NCBI GenBank assembly: GCA_905221605.1
Contig: CAJNDS010002472.1
Location: forward strand, 62,001 to 126,000
DNA from: Symbiodinium natans
Lineage: Eukaryota > Sar > Dinophyceae > Suessiales > Symbiodiniaceae
Length of the DNA: 64,000 nucleotides
Direction of reading: 5' to 3'
How positions within the stretch are numbered: the stretch's first letter is position 1; each line of letters begins with the position of its first letter. The notes below the pieces were generated by a model, which was not told the origin of the DNA, did not search any database, and saw only the letters and a program-made list of their open reading frames with translations. Position numbers and translations under genes: made by a program. Shown one piece after another: positions 42,893 through 53,200 of the stretch.

Positions 42893-42979
42893 CGGAAAGC
42901 CAAAGGCAGCCAAGAAAGCCAAAGCCAACAGTGCACCTTTTGCTTGCCTTGTTTGCCTGGCTTGCCTTGCTTGCCTTGT
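42893..42979 (+). repeat. AAAGCCAA and TTGCCTTGC short tandem repeats
   Basis: An AAAGCCAA/AAGGCAGCC run (42,893-42,929) is followed by a TTGCCTTGTTTGCCTGGC-type run (42,941-42,979). In the plus frame they encode a lysine-alanine stretch and a CL(A/V) stretch, which looks like low-complexity expansion and not conserved protein. Confidence 0.7.
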
Positions 42980-43440
42980 GGCAGGGCCATGCAGCAGGCC
43001 GGAACAGCTGCCAAAGGGGCGTGTGAAGCCTCAATTTGTCACATGGGCCACCTAGCGTTTCTGAGGTCTGGGCAGCGATAAAGCTCAGCAGCTTTCGCCC
43101 AGGAGCCTTGAGATCAAACAGCCGCCGAATCGAAAGTGAGCAGAACCGATGTCCTTTATGCCGGCCGACAGCTCCTGCCTTTTGATCCTCTAGCTATGTG
43201 CAAACGCGGGCATAAAGGGGCTTAAGCATCCTTTCTGGCTTTAGAGCGTAGGTTTGAAGCTAAGGCACATGTTGGGTGTGCGAGTTGACGGCCTAAGAGG
43301 CTCAGAGGTTTAGCAAGGCTTTCAGTCTCAGTGCAGTGCCGGGCTCCTGCAACCCCTATGCCTTGAAGTGCTCATTGCCTTGGTTGCCTGCGAAAGCTCC
43401 ACACATACTCTCAGGATCTTGGAAAAGCAGCGAAAGCCAA

Positions 43441-45461
43441 ATTGTAGAGCATGTCGAACATGCCTGGTGGGCTCGTGGGCCGGGACGGCAGCTGGCAGGC
43501 AAACATGTGAGCTCAGGGCTTGATATTGCGAAAACTTGGGCTCTGCGGCACTGATGCTGCAGTCGGAATATGCTGCTGGCCCAACGTCCGAAAAGCTCAA
43601 CTAGTCAACCAATATGTGCACTGTTGCAGGAAGTGGGGCCCTTCCACTAAATCCTCCTCATGGGCACTCCTTGCCAAACTGCAATACACAGTGTTTTTAC
43701 CACCCAGGTGGCAAAAGCGACCTCGGCCGTCTCGCACACCCGACTTCAAGTTAGTTAGGGTAAGGGGGGTTGGAAAATGCCGAAGCATGTTTCGAACCCC
43801 CCCCCTCCATCGAGTCAAGCAGGCTCATGTACCGTATGTGCTTCATTGCATCTTCGCCGGTGGCAACTGCAGCGGTATAACTTGTGGTGGAGTTCGCACT
43901 GGGAAATTCAGTCCTTTACAATAGCCTGGAAAGCCCTCGCCCCGAAATCCATCTGCGGATGCATGCACTCACCTGAGTGACCTTCGCACCGTTTGAAGCC
44001 CACCCAACCCAAGACAGTACAGGCCTCGTCTCGTGTTAGAGATGTTCTCACAATCCTTTGTCGGCACAGTCTCAACCATGGTGATGCAAGAATGCTCTGC
44101 TGCCAATGCCCCGCAAGAACAGACCAATTCATCACTATGCAGCAGGCGGGCACAACTCTTGCCATCAAAGGCAGCACATGTATACGTCAAAGATATGAGA
44201 GGGCTCCACATGCCAGCCATGTAGCCCCTGGGGCCTTGCTCCACAAGCAAGACACTGGTGACTCCTAGGCATCTGCACGTGTTCCTGGGTGAGCGCGCCT
44301 GTCAGTTTCAGGCCAAAGTACACTCAACCCTAGCCTTAATTAAATTCCAAGTTAGAAATTGTAGAGCATGTCGTGCATGCCGGGTGGGCTCGTGGGCCGG
44401 GACGACAGCTGGCAGGCAAACATGTGAGCACAGGGCTTGATATTGCGAAAGCTTGGCCTCTGCAGCACTGATGCTGCAGTCGGAATATGCTGCCGGCCCA
44501 ACGTCCCAGATGCTCAACTGGTCAACCAATATGTCACATGTGCACTTTTGCGGCAAGTGGGGCCCTTCCACCAAAAGCTCCTCATGGGCACTCTTTACCA
44601 AACCGACACAGTGTTTTTTTACCACCCCAGGTGGCAAAAGCGACGTCGGCCGTCTCGCACACCCGACTTCAAGTAAGTTACTTGTAGGGTAAGGGGGATT
44701 GGAAAATGCCGAAGCATGTTTCGAACCCCCGCCCCTCCATCGAGTCAAGCAAGCTCATGTACCGTATGTGCAACATTGCATCTAATTTCTTGTGGCGGAG
44801 TTCGCACTGGGAAATTCAGTCCTTTACAATAGCCTGGAAAGCCCTCGCCCCGAAATCCATCTGCGGATGCATACACTCACCTGAGTGACCTTCGCACCGT
44901 TTGAAGCCCACCCAACCCAAGACAGTACAGGCCTCGTCTCGTGTTAGAGATGTTCTCACAATCCTTTGTCGGCACAGTCTCAACCATGGTGATGCAAGAA
45001 TGCTCTTCTGCCAATGCCCCGCAAGAACAGACCAATTCATCACTATGCAGCAGGCGGGCACAACTCTTGCCATCAAAGGCAGCACATGTATACGTCAAAG
45101 ATATGAGAGGGCTCCACATGCCAGTCATGTAGCCCCTGGGGCCTTGCTCCACAAGCAAGACACTGGTGACTCCTAGGCATCTGCACGTGTTCCTGGGTGA
45201 GCGCGCCTGTCAGTTTCAGGCAAAAGTACACTCAACCCTAGCCTTAATTAAATTCCAAGTTAGAAATTGTAGAGCATGTCGTGCATGCCGGGTGGGCTCG
45301 TGGGCCGGGACGACAGCTGGCAGGCAAACATGTGAGCACAGGGCTTGATATTGCGAAAGCTTGGCCTCTGCAGCACTGATGCTGCAGTCGGAATATGCTG
45401 CTGGCCCAACGTCCCAGATGCTCAACTGGTCAACCAGCATGTGCACATTTGAAGGAAGTGG
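43441..45461. repeat. Tandem repeat of 908-917 bp, two full units and a partial third
   Basis: ATTGTAGAGCATGTCG begins at 43,441, 44,358 and 45,266, giving unit lengths of 917 and 908 bp. The third unit stops after about 195 bp at GGAAGTGG. Units 1 and 2 are almost identical over their second half (for example 43,908-44,349 against 44,816-45,257). On the minus strand two frames are open in each unit (WSPLISLTYTCAAFDGKSC..., and LSIWDVGPAAYSDCSISAAE...). Differences between units include both silent and amino-acid changes, so coding status is open. Confidence 0.92.
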
Positions 45462-45479
45462 CAGAACGGAATCCGCATC

Positions 45480-45665
45480 TCAAGGCGTCGCTGCGATGCG
45501 CCTGGCATAGCCGTCGCTCTTCCCGTGGGGGGGCCTGACGAAAATGCGCGCAAATCCCGAAGATGCTTGGAAGACGGTCTCCACAGCCTTGCAAAGTGGA
45601 AGCAATGGGAACATGTGAAGCTGGAGGTGCGCCAATCTCATATTGTCAGCATCGGCACACGGCAC
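45480..45665 (-). CDS. Candidate small ORF or exon, strand uncertain
   Basis: The minus frame (61 codons, MPCADADNMRLAHLQLHMFP..., ending at TGA) has about 70% G or C at third positions. The plus frame over almost the same bases (45,525-45,713, reading ENARKSRRCLEDGLHSLAKW) is also protein-like but has lower bias, about 56%. One of them is probably an exon. It directly follows the truncated third unit of the 908-bp array. Confidence 0.3.
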   Translation of the reverse strand: MPCADADNMRLAHLQLHMFPLLPLCKAVETVFQASSGFARIFVRPPHGKSDGYARRIAATP

Positions 45666-46248
45666 TTTTGTAGATTCACGACAAATTCCAACCGGGAAAT
45701 GATTGCACCATGAACTGCATGAACTGCAGACCGGCCCCTCAAAGAGTGACAGTCAGGGGAATCGAGGGCCCACTCTGCGTCCCGGGGCAAAGCGCAAGAA
45801 TGCATTCCAGCTCATGAAGTGGGCAGAGTGAAGTGGGAAGAGCATCATCAAATTGGGCACAAGCAAGGTCGAGGTCATGCCCGGGACGGGCTTGTCGTGG
45901 GGGTGGATGCTGCAAGCAACAAATAAACCCATACAAACCTGGAACAGGTATGAGGGGTGATATGAAGGAGCCGATTTTGCTCAAGGGCGGCGTTCCTTGA
46001 TCAAGAACCGGGTATCCGCACACAGATTTGATGGAGCTTGAATAGTGGTATATCCGAGTGCATCACCTTAGGATGATTGCCAGCATCCAGCCGCACACTG
46101 GAGCATGCCCAGCATGAGAGCTGTTTGTTTGATTGGCCATGACCGCAAAGTCCTCGTAAGCACCAGCTTCCACCACTTGTTTGTGCTAGCAGCCGTGTTG
46201 GAACACAGCCTGCCGGCTGCTACAACGGCAAGTGATCAATAAGAGTAG

Positions 46249-46383
46249 TCAAGCGGACGAAGCTGCTTCTGCCGAGCACGCTATGTCCGATTCTCCAGTA
46301 ATTCGGATTGCAGCTTCAAGAGTCACGCTATACGCATCCTTTTTATACGATGGTCGTGCGTTGACTAAGACATCATGGCGCAT
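46249..46383 (-). CDS. Candidate terminal exon, unknown protein
   Basis: Minus strand: a pyrimidine-rich acceptor, GCTATACCTGTATCAG|ATG, is followed in phase 0 by 44 codons to TGA (46,251-46,249). The peptide (MRHDVLVNARPSYKKDAYSV, then TLEAAIRITGESDIACSAEA) has a helix-like acidic end. Divergent from the plus-strand ORF that starts 24 bp away at 46,407. Confidence 0.42.
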   Translation of the reverse strand: MRHDVLVNARPSYKKDAYSVTLEAAIRITGESDIACSAEAASSA

Positions 46384-46406
46384 CTGATACAGGTATAGCG
46401 GGGGCG

Positions 46407-46646
46407 ATGTGGGATGTGCTGGCAGCCGCAACTGGCAGCGGGAGCAGGCATGCAGTACAGCTGTCTCAGGCAAAGATTCGTGCGGCCACCGCGCCGTTTG
46501 GCTGTAGCAGCCATTCATCTGTCAGTGGGTTGGATCGAAATCTCTTGGGAGAAGGCAAGGATGAGGAAAACGTTCTACGTTCTTCATGTTCTTTGGCAGC
46601 GGCAATGGGCCCTGCCGGCCGAGCACTGTGCTTTGTTGTGCCTTAG
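46407..46646 (+). CDS. Candidate single-exon ORF, 79 aa
   Basis: The ATG at 46,407 opens 79 codons to TAG (MWDVLAAATGSGSRHAVQLS, then SGLDRNLLGEGKDEENVLRS). The peptide is coherent to its end, which is hydrophobic (GRALCFVVP). Third positions are only about 50% G or C. It is divergent from the minus-strand exon at 46,249-46,383. No domain is recognised. Confidence 0.33.
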   Translation: MWDVLAAATGSGSRHAVQLSQAKIRAATAPFGCSSHSSVSGLDRNLLGEGKDEENVLRSSCSLAAAMGPAGRALCFVVP

Positions 46647-47069
46647 TCACACTTGTGCGCCGTTCTGAACCATCAGATCTAAGGTGGACTCAAAAATGTT
46701 TGAAGTTAGAAATTGCCCAGCTGAGCTTCCGCAACCCTAATTAGACCAAACATATTCGGACATCAGCTTTGAGGTTCTGAAATGTTCTGAAGACCAGTGC
46801 AACCTGGACTGAGAACCGAACATATCAAACGAACCACCAGCTGATCTGATTGACGGACTCTTTTGGCCGCTTCTTCCCAGAACGGCCGCCGCGGCCGCTG
46901 GCCTTGCGGCTTCTGTCAGGGCAGTTGCCTTTGAGGACAAAGTGTGGAACAAAGGGCCGCAGAAAGCAGTGAAAGCAGTGTCGCACTGTTGGTCTGTGGC
47001 GCCAGACCTCACTCCAAGCACTCTTGGGGCGAACCCGCATTGAAAGCAGCAGAGTCTAGGGCACGGAAC

Positions 47070-47294
47070 ATGGCGGCAACCAAGGATGGAAAGCAGCCGG
47101 AAGGAACCAGCTCGGGAGCCGCGCCTGGCATTCGACGTACGCATGCAGCGGCCCAGCTTGAAAGGCAGAGCTGCGGCGACGTGACCTTTTTGGTCTCCCG
47201 GAAATCCAAACCTCTTAAGGAGGATGGTGCCCTGTACCGAGAGAGAGAGAGAGAGAGAGCTCATTCTTTTGAATATGGTGCGTCCTCGAAGTGA
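47070..47294 (+). CDS. Candidate ORF, 74 aa, with an RE-repeat
   Basis: The ATG at 47,070 stands in a strong context (GGAACATGGCGG) and opens 74 codons to TGA (MAATKDGKQPEGTSSGAAPG, then CGDVTFLVSRKSKPLKEDGA). A (GA)n microsatellite inside it encodes alternating Arg-Glu (RERERER). The frame is also open upstream to 46,944, with glutamate/serine-rich sequence, so the ORF may be the end of a longer exon. About 60% of third positions are G or C. The minus strand is open for 175 codons but is less biased. Confidence 0.4.
   Translation: MAATKDGKQPEGTSSGAAPGIRRTHAAAQLERQSCGDVTFLVSRKSKPLKEDGALYRERERERAHSFEYGASSK
47239..47259 (+). repeat. GA dinucleotide microsatellite
   Basis: Ten and a half GA units inside the candidate ORF 47,070-47,294. 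Confidence 0.95.
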
Positions 47295-47854
47295 ACATGA
47301 AACCTCATGAAGACCTCATGACCTCAAGGCTCGGCTCGGTCAAGCCTCGAGGGTCCGCAGGCGACGACTCTTAACAAACCCTCCTCAAGGGCTGCGGGGG
47401 CTGCGGGGGCTGTGGGGCGATCATCTGGGCTTCAACCAGCGTGCCACGAACACTTCGTGGCCCTCCCCCTGCTCAAAGTCCACTCTCGGCCCACTCTCGG
47501 TGGGCCCACCCCGTTCCCAAAATAGCTGGGAATCCGAAAAGGAACAGGTGGGAATCAGCCTCACCCTCACCCCATGCGACGGTCAATGGTCTGCAGGTTG
47601 CACGTTCGTTCCTCACACCGCCGTGGGCTTAAGGACTTAAGGACGATCCCAACAGCCTGAGCAGTTGAACGTTGCACTTATCTCCCCTCTGCACCAAACG
47701 GCTTCGCCACGAAGAGGTGTCCGGGAATGCCTCTGGAGCCTCAATCTAATTCTTCGGATGGACCCGGCCTGGACTGAGTGTGGCTGTGGGCCCTTCCTCC
47801 CGCGCCACCTTATGGTCAGACCCCCCCTTGTCGGGCCCCTCTTTTTCCCCGCAG

Positions 47855-48245
47855 ACCTTAGTGAGGACCAGCCTGTCCCTTCCGACATTACGGCCAATTC
47901 GGTGTTTCTTCCGATTCCATCGGCACTGGTTCTGATGCAAGGGTCGTCGGGCAACCCACGTTCAATTGTAGCCCCCTTGGGGGTCAAGCGTCTGCAATCT
48001 CGCTGAAAGGGAGGTTCAAGTCGAGCGGACAGGAGGACAGCACCTTCTCTGCTCATGGTGTGCAACAGACACGAGAGAAGTGGCCCAGGACTGCAACGGC
48101 CGTGAGTAGAGCCGACTCATGTCCAACATCTATGAAATCTGTGCGGCAGAAGCAGTATGGAGGCTTCCAGTCGAACTGCAATGGAATCAATACAGTCACT
48201 GTCTGCGCAGGCAGCACCGCGCTCAAGCACCTGCATCTGTCCTGA
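47855..48245 (+). CDS. Coding-like region, plus strand, frame unresolved
   Basis: A textbook acceptor (CCCTCTTTTTCCCCGCAG|ACC) leads into one frame of 50 codons ending at 48,006 (LSEDQPVPSDITANSVFLPI...). A second plus frame is open from about 47,866 to TGA at 48,245 (about 125 codons) and reads as a glycine-, serine- and glutamine-rich protein (YGQFGVSSDSIGTGSDARVV, RFKSSGQEDSTFSAHGVQQT, KSVRQKQYGGFQSNCNG), with about 61% G or C at third positions. Both cannot be used together unless a splice switches frame. I am fairly sure the strand is plus but not of the frame. Confidence 0.35.
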
Positions 48246-48267
48246 ATGTCGAGAATTTGAGGTAGCG

Positions 48268-48962
48268 CAGCATCTGTGCTTGCTGGTGCGAGCTGATAGC
48301 GCGCGTGCTCATGCAACTGATGTCGTAGGCATCTGCTGACAGCTCTGCATCACGCAGCATGCGTGGTCACTAAGTTTTACGATTCTCCGGCCTTCTGGCC
48401 ATGTGTGTTGGCCCATCTACGAAGGAACCCAACAAATCGAGCTGCGGCGTAGTTCCTGACGGACTGTTGCTCGCTGTGGGCCTGGAGCCTTGCGTGTGCT
48501 CGCTCGTTGCAAAGCGTGCTTCCGCCTGGATTCCAGGGGCCAAACCAACCACTCAGAGTGCCTCCATCTACAGCGCTGTCCGATTGCTGCAGGGAGCATG
48601 TGTGGCTCGGTATGAAACGACAACGTGCGCTCGTGCAGCGGCGATATCAGCGACTGCTGCAACAACTGATGCCAGAAGCATCTGCTGACAGCTGTGCATC
48701 ACGCAGCATGCGTGGTCACTCATCGTTACTCTTCGCTGGCCTTCTGGGCCCATCTAGCAGGGAGCCTGCCAAGTCGGGCGGCATAATAATTGAGGGATTT
48801 CTGCTCGCTGTGGACTTGGAGCCTTGCGCTTGCTCGTACCTTACAAGGCGTGTTTCCGCCTGGATTGCAGGGGCCAAACAAACCATCATTCAGAGGGCCG
48901 CCCGCCGTGAGTCGAACAACAGTGCCACCGTCCACAGCACTGTCCGATTGCTGCAAACTCAA
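48268..48962. repeat. 349-bp tandem duplication with conserved peptide
   Basis: CATCTGCTGACAGCT occurs at 48,330 and 48,679, and about 270 downstream bases and 60 upstream bases align, with indels. In the plus frame both copies read a similar segment: LLAVGLEPCVCS...SAWIPGAK in the first and LLAVDLEPCACS...SAWIAGAK in the second, each followed by (S/T)VRLLQ. The open frames extend 95 and 162 codons but lie in different frames of the window. This suggests a duplicated exon or pseudogene pair. Confidence 0.8.
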
Positions 48963-49612
48963 GGGCTGCTGCGCGAAGCACGCGTGCGAGGCTAGTGGTG
49001 GAGGCTTCCAGGCCAAAACTGCCTCCACGATGCCCTGTACGAGGCCGTTTGGTTTTAGCTTAAAAAACCCTCTGTCGCTGAGCTTGACCGAACTCCTGAC
49101 TGCTGTCCCGACCAGGAGCCGTGCCATTGACCCAGGAACGCTCACCTGAGAACAGTACACGTGTCACGTGCTCTGTGCACACTCGAAACAAAACTTTCAG
49201 ATCACGTTCATCCAGCGCTCTCAGGGCCGGACCTGACATCTCTGTGTGCTGGGTTCTGGCTATTCAAACGCTGGCATATCGCAGGGCACCCTTTATGTCT
49301 CAAGGCCTTGAGCAGCAAAGGACCAGCACGTCGCATTCACTCACATTGAGGCGAAGCAAACACATGCGCCGCGTCCCCGGCAGCTGCCCCCACGCCCCCC
49401 CCGTCCTAACCATTGTGTGCGACAGGAAGAGCATGCCGTTTTGTTTCAACGCACACAAGCAAAATCATACGGCGCAGCTAAATACACGAAAAACAAAACA
49501 ATGCAATTCAATGCAGACGGCAAAACTAGAGCCGGCAATCGCAAATACAGGTAAAACCGAAAAACAATAGAAGACAATGCGTACGAAAAGAAACAACGCA
49601 AGACCCCCCAAA

Positions 49613-49619
<7 letters not shown>

Positions 49620-49645
<26 letters not shown>
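49620..49645 (+). repeat. AC dinucleotide microsatellite
   Basis: Thirteen AC units. The preceding 150 bases are purine- and A-rich (AAAACAAAACAATG...), and nothing gene-like is seen from 49,650 to 50,250. Confidence 0.95.
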
Positions 49646-50267
49646 GGATCAGGTGTAATTGCCGCTAGATTTTGACAAAGTGATTCCGCGCTCGTCTGTC
49701 ATACTTTGTCTAGTATCATGGCACACTCAATGCTGTAGGGTCAGACATGCAAGGTACCTGTGCAAACGAGCCATCACTCAAAACTGAACATGGCAACTGT
49801 TGCCTATACCTCTCACTGCACATGTCCTAATGCAAATATGCTGATCATGCTGATCCACCAGCTGCTTCAATCCTTTAAAAATGGCAGCGCTGAAGCACCT
49901 GTGCCAAAGAGCCTATCAAAAAGGTAGGCAAAAGGCGGCCGACAAAGTGTCCGTCCCAAGAAACGGGAAATGTGCGGTGGTGGCCAGAAGTGTGTGCCTA
50001 ACGTCTACCGCAAGGCCAGCTGTATGTCAGCATCAACCAATGTAGACCCGGGGATTTGCCTGGAGGCTGAACGTGTCAGGGCGGCGCTGAAGGCTCTGTG
50101 CACGCCAGAGTGAGGGCAAGGGAGAGCAAGATGGCAAATCAATCCCAAGGCGGGCCGGCAAAAGACTTTGACACGACTTCGAGAAAATCGAGTCTCCAAA
50201 TAGCTTGAGCGGGGCTCAATGTAGCACATGTTCAAGAACAGGAGAGCGCATTCTTCGCGGTATCGTT

Positions 50268-50400
50268 CAAAGTTGGCCAGGGACCGTGGGAGCGTATTCT
50301 TGATATGTCCCTGGTAAAACCCAAAGTGATATTGTCCAAAGTTGGCCAGGGAAAGGAGGAAGCATATTCTTCATGTGTCCCTGGCAAAATCCAAAGGGAA
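50268..50400. repeat. 69-bp tandem duplication
   Basis: CAAAGTTGGCCAGGGA starts at 50,268 and 50,337. Since 69 is 23 codons, the minus strand reads the same peptide twice in frame: (F)PWPTLDN and GPWPTLND, each preceded by a variant of an 11-residue spacer. The minus ORF is 63 codons. It could be a repeat-protein fragment. Confidence 0.85.
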
Positions 50401-50818
50401 CGGGGGAGAGTTGTCAAAGTCAAAAGAAGTTACAAGGGAATCTGTAGGCTGTAGGCCAATCTGCAACTTGCAAGCCAGCTGACAGTGGATGGTTTCTTAT
50501 ATCTTCCAAGGGGCTTGAGCGTGACATGTAGGATCGCGGATGTGTTGGGTCAAACTGGAAGATCGTGCATCAACAGCAGAAACTGGTGTCACATTCGGTA
50601 TGTAAAGAAAGGCAGGTGAACGGAGAGTAAGAAGGCGCAGCCCCATTCGCGCGGTCAAGTATATTCAACCTCAGGGAAGGAGAACAAGAAGTTTGCAACA
50701 GTTCGGCGCCAGCCGTGTCTGGAAACGTGCGTTCGAACCAGCCGGTATCGCGCACGGCGCGCTTGCCAAGAAGCCAAAGAGATCGCCATTGTCAAGAAGG
50801 AAAGGCGGTCGCCAAGAA

Positions 50819-50856
50819 CCCTAAACCCTAAACCCTAAACCCTAAACCCTAAACCC
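50819..50856 (-). repeat. Interstitial telomere array 1, (CCCTAAA)5
   Basis: Five perfect units of the Arabidopsis-type telomere heptamer in C-rich orientation on the plus strand. Confidence 0.97.
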
Positions 50857-50964
50857 GACGCCAGCACCACATGGTCGTGTGGAGAGGTCGGGCGCTGCGA
50901 TGTACTTCACGCTCTTTTCTTTCAAACCTTTGAAAAATTGGAAGGGAACAAGGACAAGCGTGGT

Positions 50965-51290
50965 GCTATGGTAGTAGCCAAGGGAGCAAGGGATTCTTCA
51001 TGCAAGATCATGCAAGCAGCTACTGCAACCCGAGGTGAATCTGTTCCGAAACTGTGCTGTCAAGCTACACACACTCTGGAAACGGAGCGTCTGCCATCGG
51101 ACAAGCAACACCGCAGAACGAATCACAGCATGTCACCACCCGCATCAGATTCGGGCACGTGGCAGAGTGCTGCGCCGACCGCTGCAGGAACTTTAATGCT
51201 ACAGAAACTGCTACAATGTGGGAATGCTCCAGGTTTTCACAACCCTGAAACTGAAAGCTTCAGAAGCTCCCTTCCTAGGCACTGGAGTCA
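50965..51290 (+). repeat. Dispersed composite repeat, copy III first part
   Basis: GGATTCTTCATGCAAG, AGCTACTGCAACCCGAGGT, CTCTGGAAACGGAGCGTCTG and GACAAGCAACACCGCAGAAC match the beginning of the modules at 20.4 and 25.9 kb. It starts about 110 bp after interstitial telomere array 1. The family continues after a break at 53,200, right after array 2. Confidence 0.75.
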
Positions 51291-51687
51291 CTGGATGATA
51301 GGTGGGGTCCCGAGGGTGGGTTCATGAGTCCGTTAATGAGAGGATCCCGGGGTCTTGAGCTGAGTGGAGAACCTGATGGTGGGGTCACGAGGGCGGTTCC
51401 TTGCAAGTCCATACCCCATGACACCAACTGATAGACAAAGAGCGCACAGCAACGAGAGAGGTGATCTGCCTTGGAATGTTTGCTTCAGGGGGAGGGGGGA
51501 GGGAGGGGACGGACCAAGCTCGCATTTTTGAAAAATACATTAAGCAATCAAACGCTTTACTGGCAACGGTAGTTCCGAGAACGATTTTCCCGTGAAGCAG
51601 CGTCGAGTCTGATGTTCGAGGTGAAACAATGGACATTAACTTGTTACAACGTCCGCTGCGCCTTCATCTGCTTTGTCGTACATGTAC

Positions 51688-51851
51688 CTTGCAAAGCTCA
51701 AGTTCAATGCCAGCCAAGTGCTTGCAACCTTCAACGAGCCTGCTGAAGTGTTGGCAATTCCAGCGCGAAAGCTCGTAATTCCTCTCTTTGACATCATCCC
51801 AGTGAGCCTGGACCTCAATGACACTAGATTTAAAGAGTTCAGGTTCATCTT
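51688..51851 (-). CDS. Exon with NCxHF motif (LRAT/PPPDE-like thiol-protein fold)
   Basis: Minus strand: 54 codons end at a canonical donor, CTTTGCAAG|GTACATG. The start is one of two AGs near 51,850, both of which require one base from the exon before. The peptide (DEPELFKSSVIEVQAHWDDV, then KERNYELSRWNCQHFSRLVE, GCKHLAGIELELCK) contains Y-E-L-x-x-x-N-C-Q-H-F, the pattern around the catalytic cysteine in permuted papain-like families such as LRAT (NCEHF) and PPPDE/DeSI (NCNxF). In those families the cysteine attacks an acyl or peptide bond and works with an upstream histidine. The antisense frame is open as well, but only this strand gives the motif together with splice sites. Confidence 0.45.
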
Positions 51852-52150
51852 CTCGGGCAAGCACTCATCGTGTGATGTCTGATGACTACATGAGCAACGT
51901 TTCCAACCTCGGTTGGAGTCAAGCGAGCGCACCACTTCCTTTCCAGGACGTCGCCGTTGGGACATGGGTCCTTCGCGGCAGAATGAGCTAAGGAACCCAA
52001 GTCTTAAGTGACCTGAGGTGACGTGTGGTCGTTGCGTCAAGAAAGTGAATGCAGCCCTCACCGCCTCGGGGCTGTCATGAAAATGCAAGCCGTCTCGGCC
52101 CCAGTCTAGCCTCAGGCACGTGTCTGCAACACACATTGAACGCATCATGT

Positions 52151-52180
52151 CAGTGCAACCCAGTGCATCCCAGTGCAACC
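52151..52180 (+). repeat. CAGTGCAACC 10-bp tandem repeat (3 units)
   Basis: CAGTGCAACC, CAGTGCATCC and CAGTGCAACC in a row, between the two candidate exons of the NCxHF gene. Confidence 0.88.
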
Positions 52181-52244
52181 ACAAGCCTAGCGGAGACATC
52201 TGCAGTTCCAAAGCTGAGGTGCTTCAGGCTCATCAACCGTCTAC

Positions 52245-52332
52245 CATCCAGGTACTCGTACACAACTGTGTGGTGATCGATGGTTCCTGGGATGGCGTGA
52301 GCAAAGATTGGCCCAAAGCCTCGAGAAGCCTT
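52245..52332 (-). CDS. Candidate upstream exon of the NCxHF gene, with histidine motif
   Basis: Minus strand: after GTATCCCAG|AAGG the frame reads KASRGFGPIFAHAIPGTIDH, then HTVVYEYLD, and meets a possible donor, CTGGATG|GTAGAC, in phase 1, which is the phase the NCxHF exon needs. H-H-T-V-V-Y-E-Y resembles the histidine block (H-x-x-V-x-x-Y/F) of the same thiol-protein fold. Spliced this way, His and Cys are about 42 residues apart, shorter than the roughly 70-100 usual in LRAT or PPPDE domains, so a further exon or a longer version of this one is likely. The open frame continues past the donor (GRRLMSLKHLSFGTADVS). Confidence 0.28.
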
Positions 52333-52837
52333 CTGGGATACTAACCGCCAAGGAAAGGATCTCGCCAGATCGCCACGTGACGAAACCTCCGTGTGGCAAG
52401 CTCGCCATACTCCACTGCGTGCAAGCGACGCTGTGTTCATGTCTCCAGCGCAACAGGCACAACGCTGGTCTGTGCAGGCCTCAAGTTTCTGGAGCTCATG
52501 GATTCCAAATGCCTCGGTATGCGATCAGACCAGCTCCTCAATCCAGGCTGCCGCGGTATCCTCCCGACATAACAGCCCTTAAATGCCTTCTCGAGCTGAG
52601 GTGCGGCGGCAGCTTTCCGCGCATGTCAGGTCCAACACCCGCGAGAACTGCTAGGGCGAGACAGCAAACAAAAACAAAACAAAAACGAAAACCAGCGCGC
52701 CCTCTCTGTGCCTGACTCGAGGGTGGGACCAGGGGAAGACAGCTCGGCTCCCATGGTTGGAGTGGCTCCAAGTAACGTGCAGTTCACTGAAACTGAAACA
52801 AACTCTATGTCTATATACGCAAATGTAGATACTTTAA

Positions 52838-52885
52838 TGTACGTATATATATATATGTATATACATACGCATATGAATACATGTA
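52838..52885. repeat. TA-rich microsatellite
   Basis: GTACGTATATATATATATGT followed by ATATACATACGCATATG. No coding potential is visible around it. Confidence 0.85.
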
Positions 52886-53169
52886 TCTGTTGACAAATAC
52901 ATGGGCTTTTTCTCCAGGAGACTACTCGCAAAATATATTGGCCGTGTTGGGCATGCATCTCCAAAAGCTCGATATGTGGGGCATTCTTGAATATTGATGT
53001 TGAGCGACAGATGCGGCAACCTCAGGCCTGATTCGTGTAGAACATGACAACTGACAGCCAGATGGCTACTGACTCGACACGCTTCATCGCACTGGACGTG
53101 CTGGCAGCGAGAGTCTGGGAAGTCGATGGCGTCTTGGGGGTCATCCTCGGCCACTGTGAACGTCATCCA

Positions 53170-53200
53170 CCCTAAACCCTAAACCCTAAACCCTAAACCT
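53170..53200 (-). repeat. Interstitial telomere array 2, (CCCTAAA)4
   Basis: Four perfect units in C-rich orientation. Its right end (AAACCTGAAGGATGCAGC) merges into the CCTGAAGG...GGATGCAGC landmark of the composite repeat, so the array sits exactly at a repeat breakpoint. Confidence 0.97.

Noticed and set aside
43785-43815. TTTCGAACCCC, resembling a tRNA T arm, in both long tandem units
   Set aside because: The C-run follows directly and no stem or A box can be formed.
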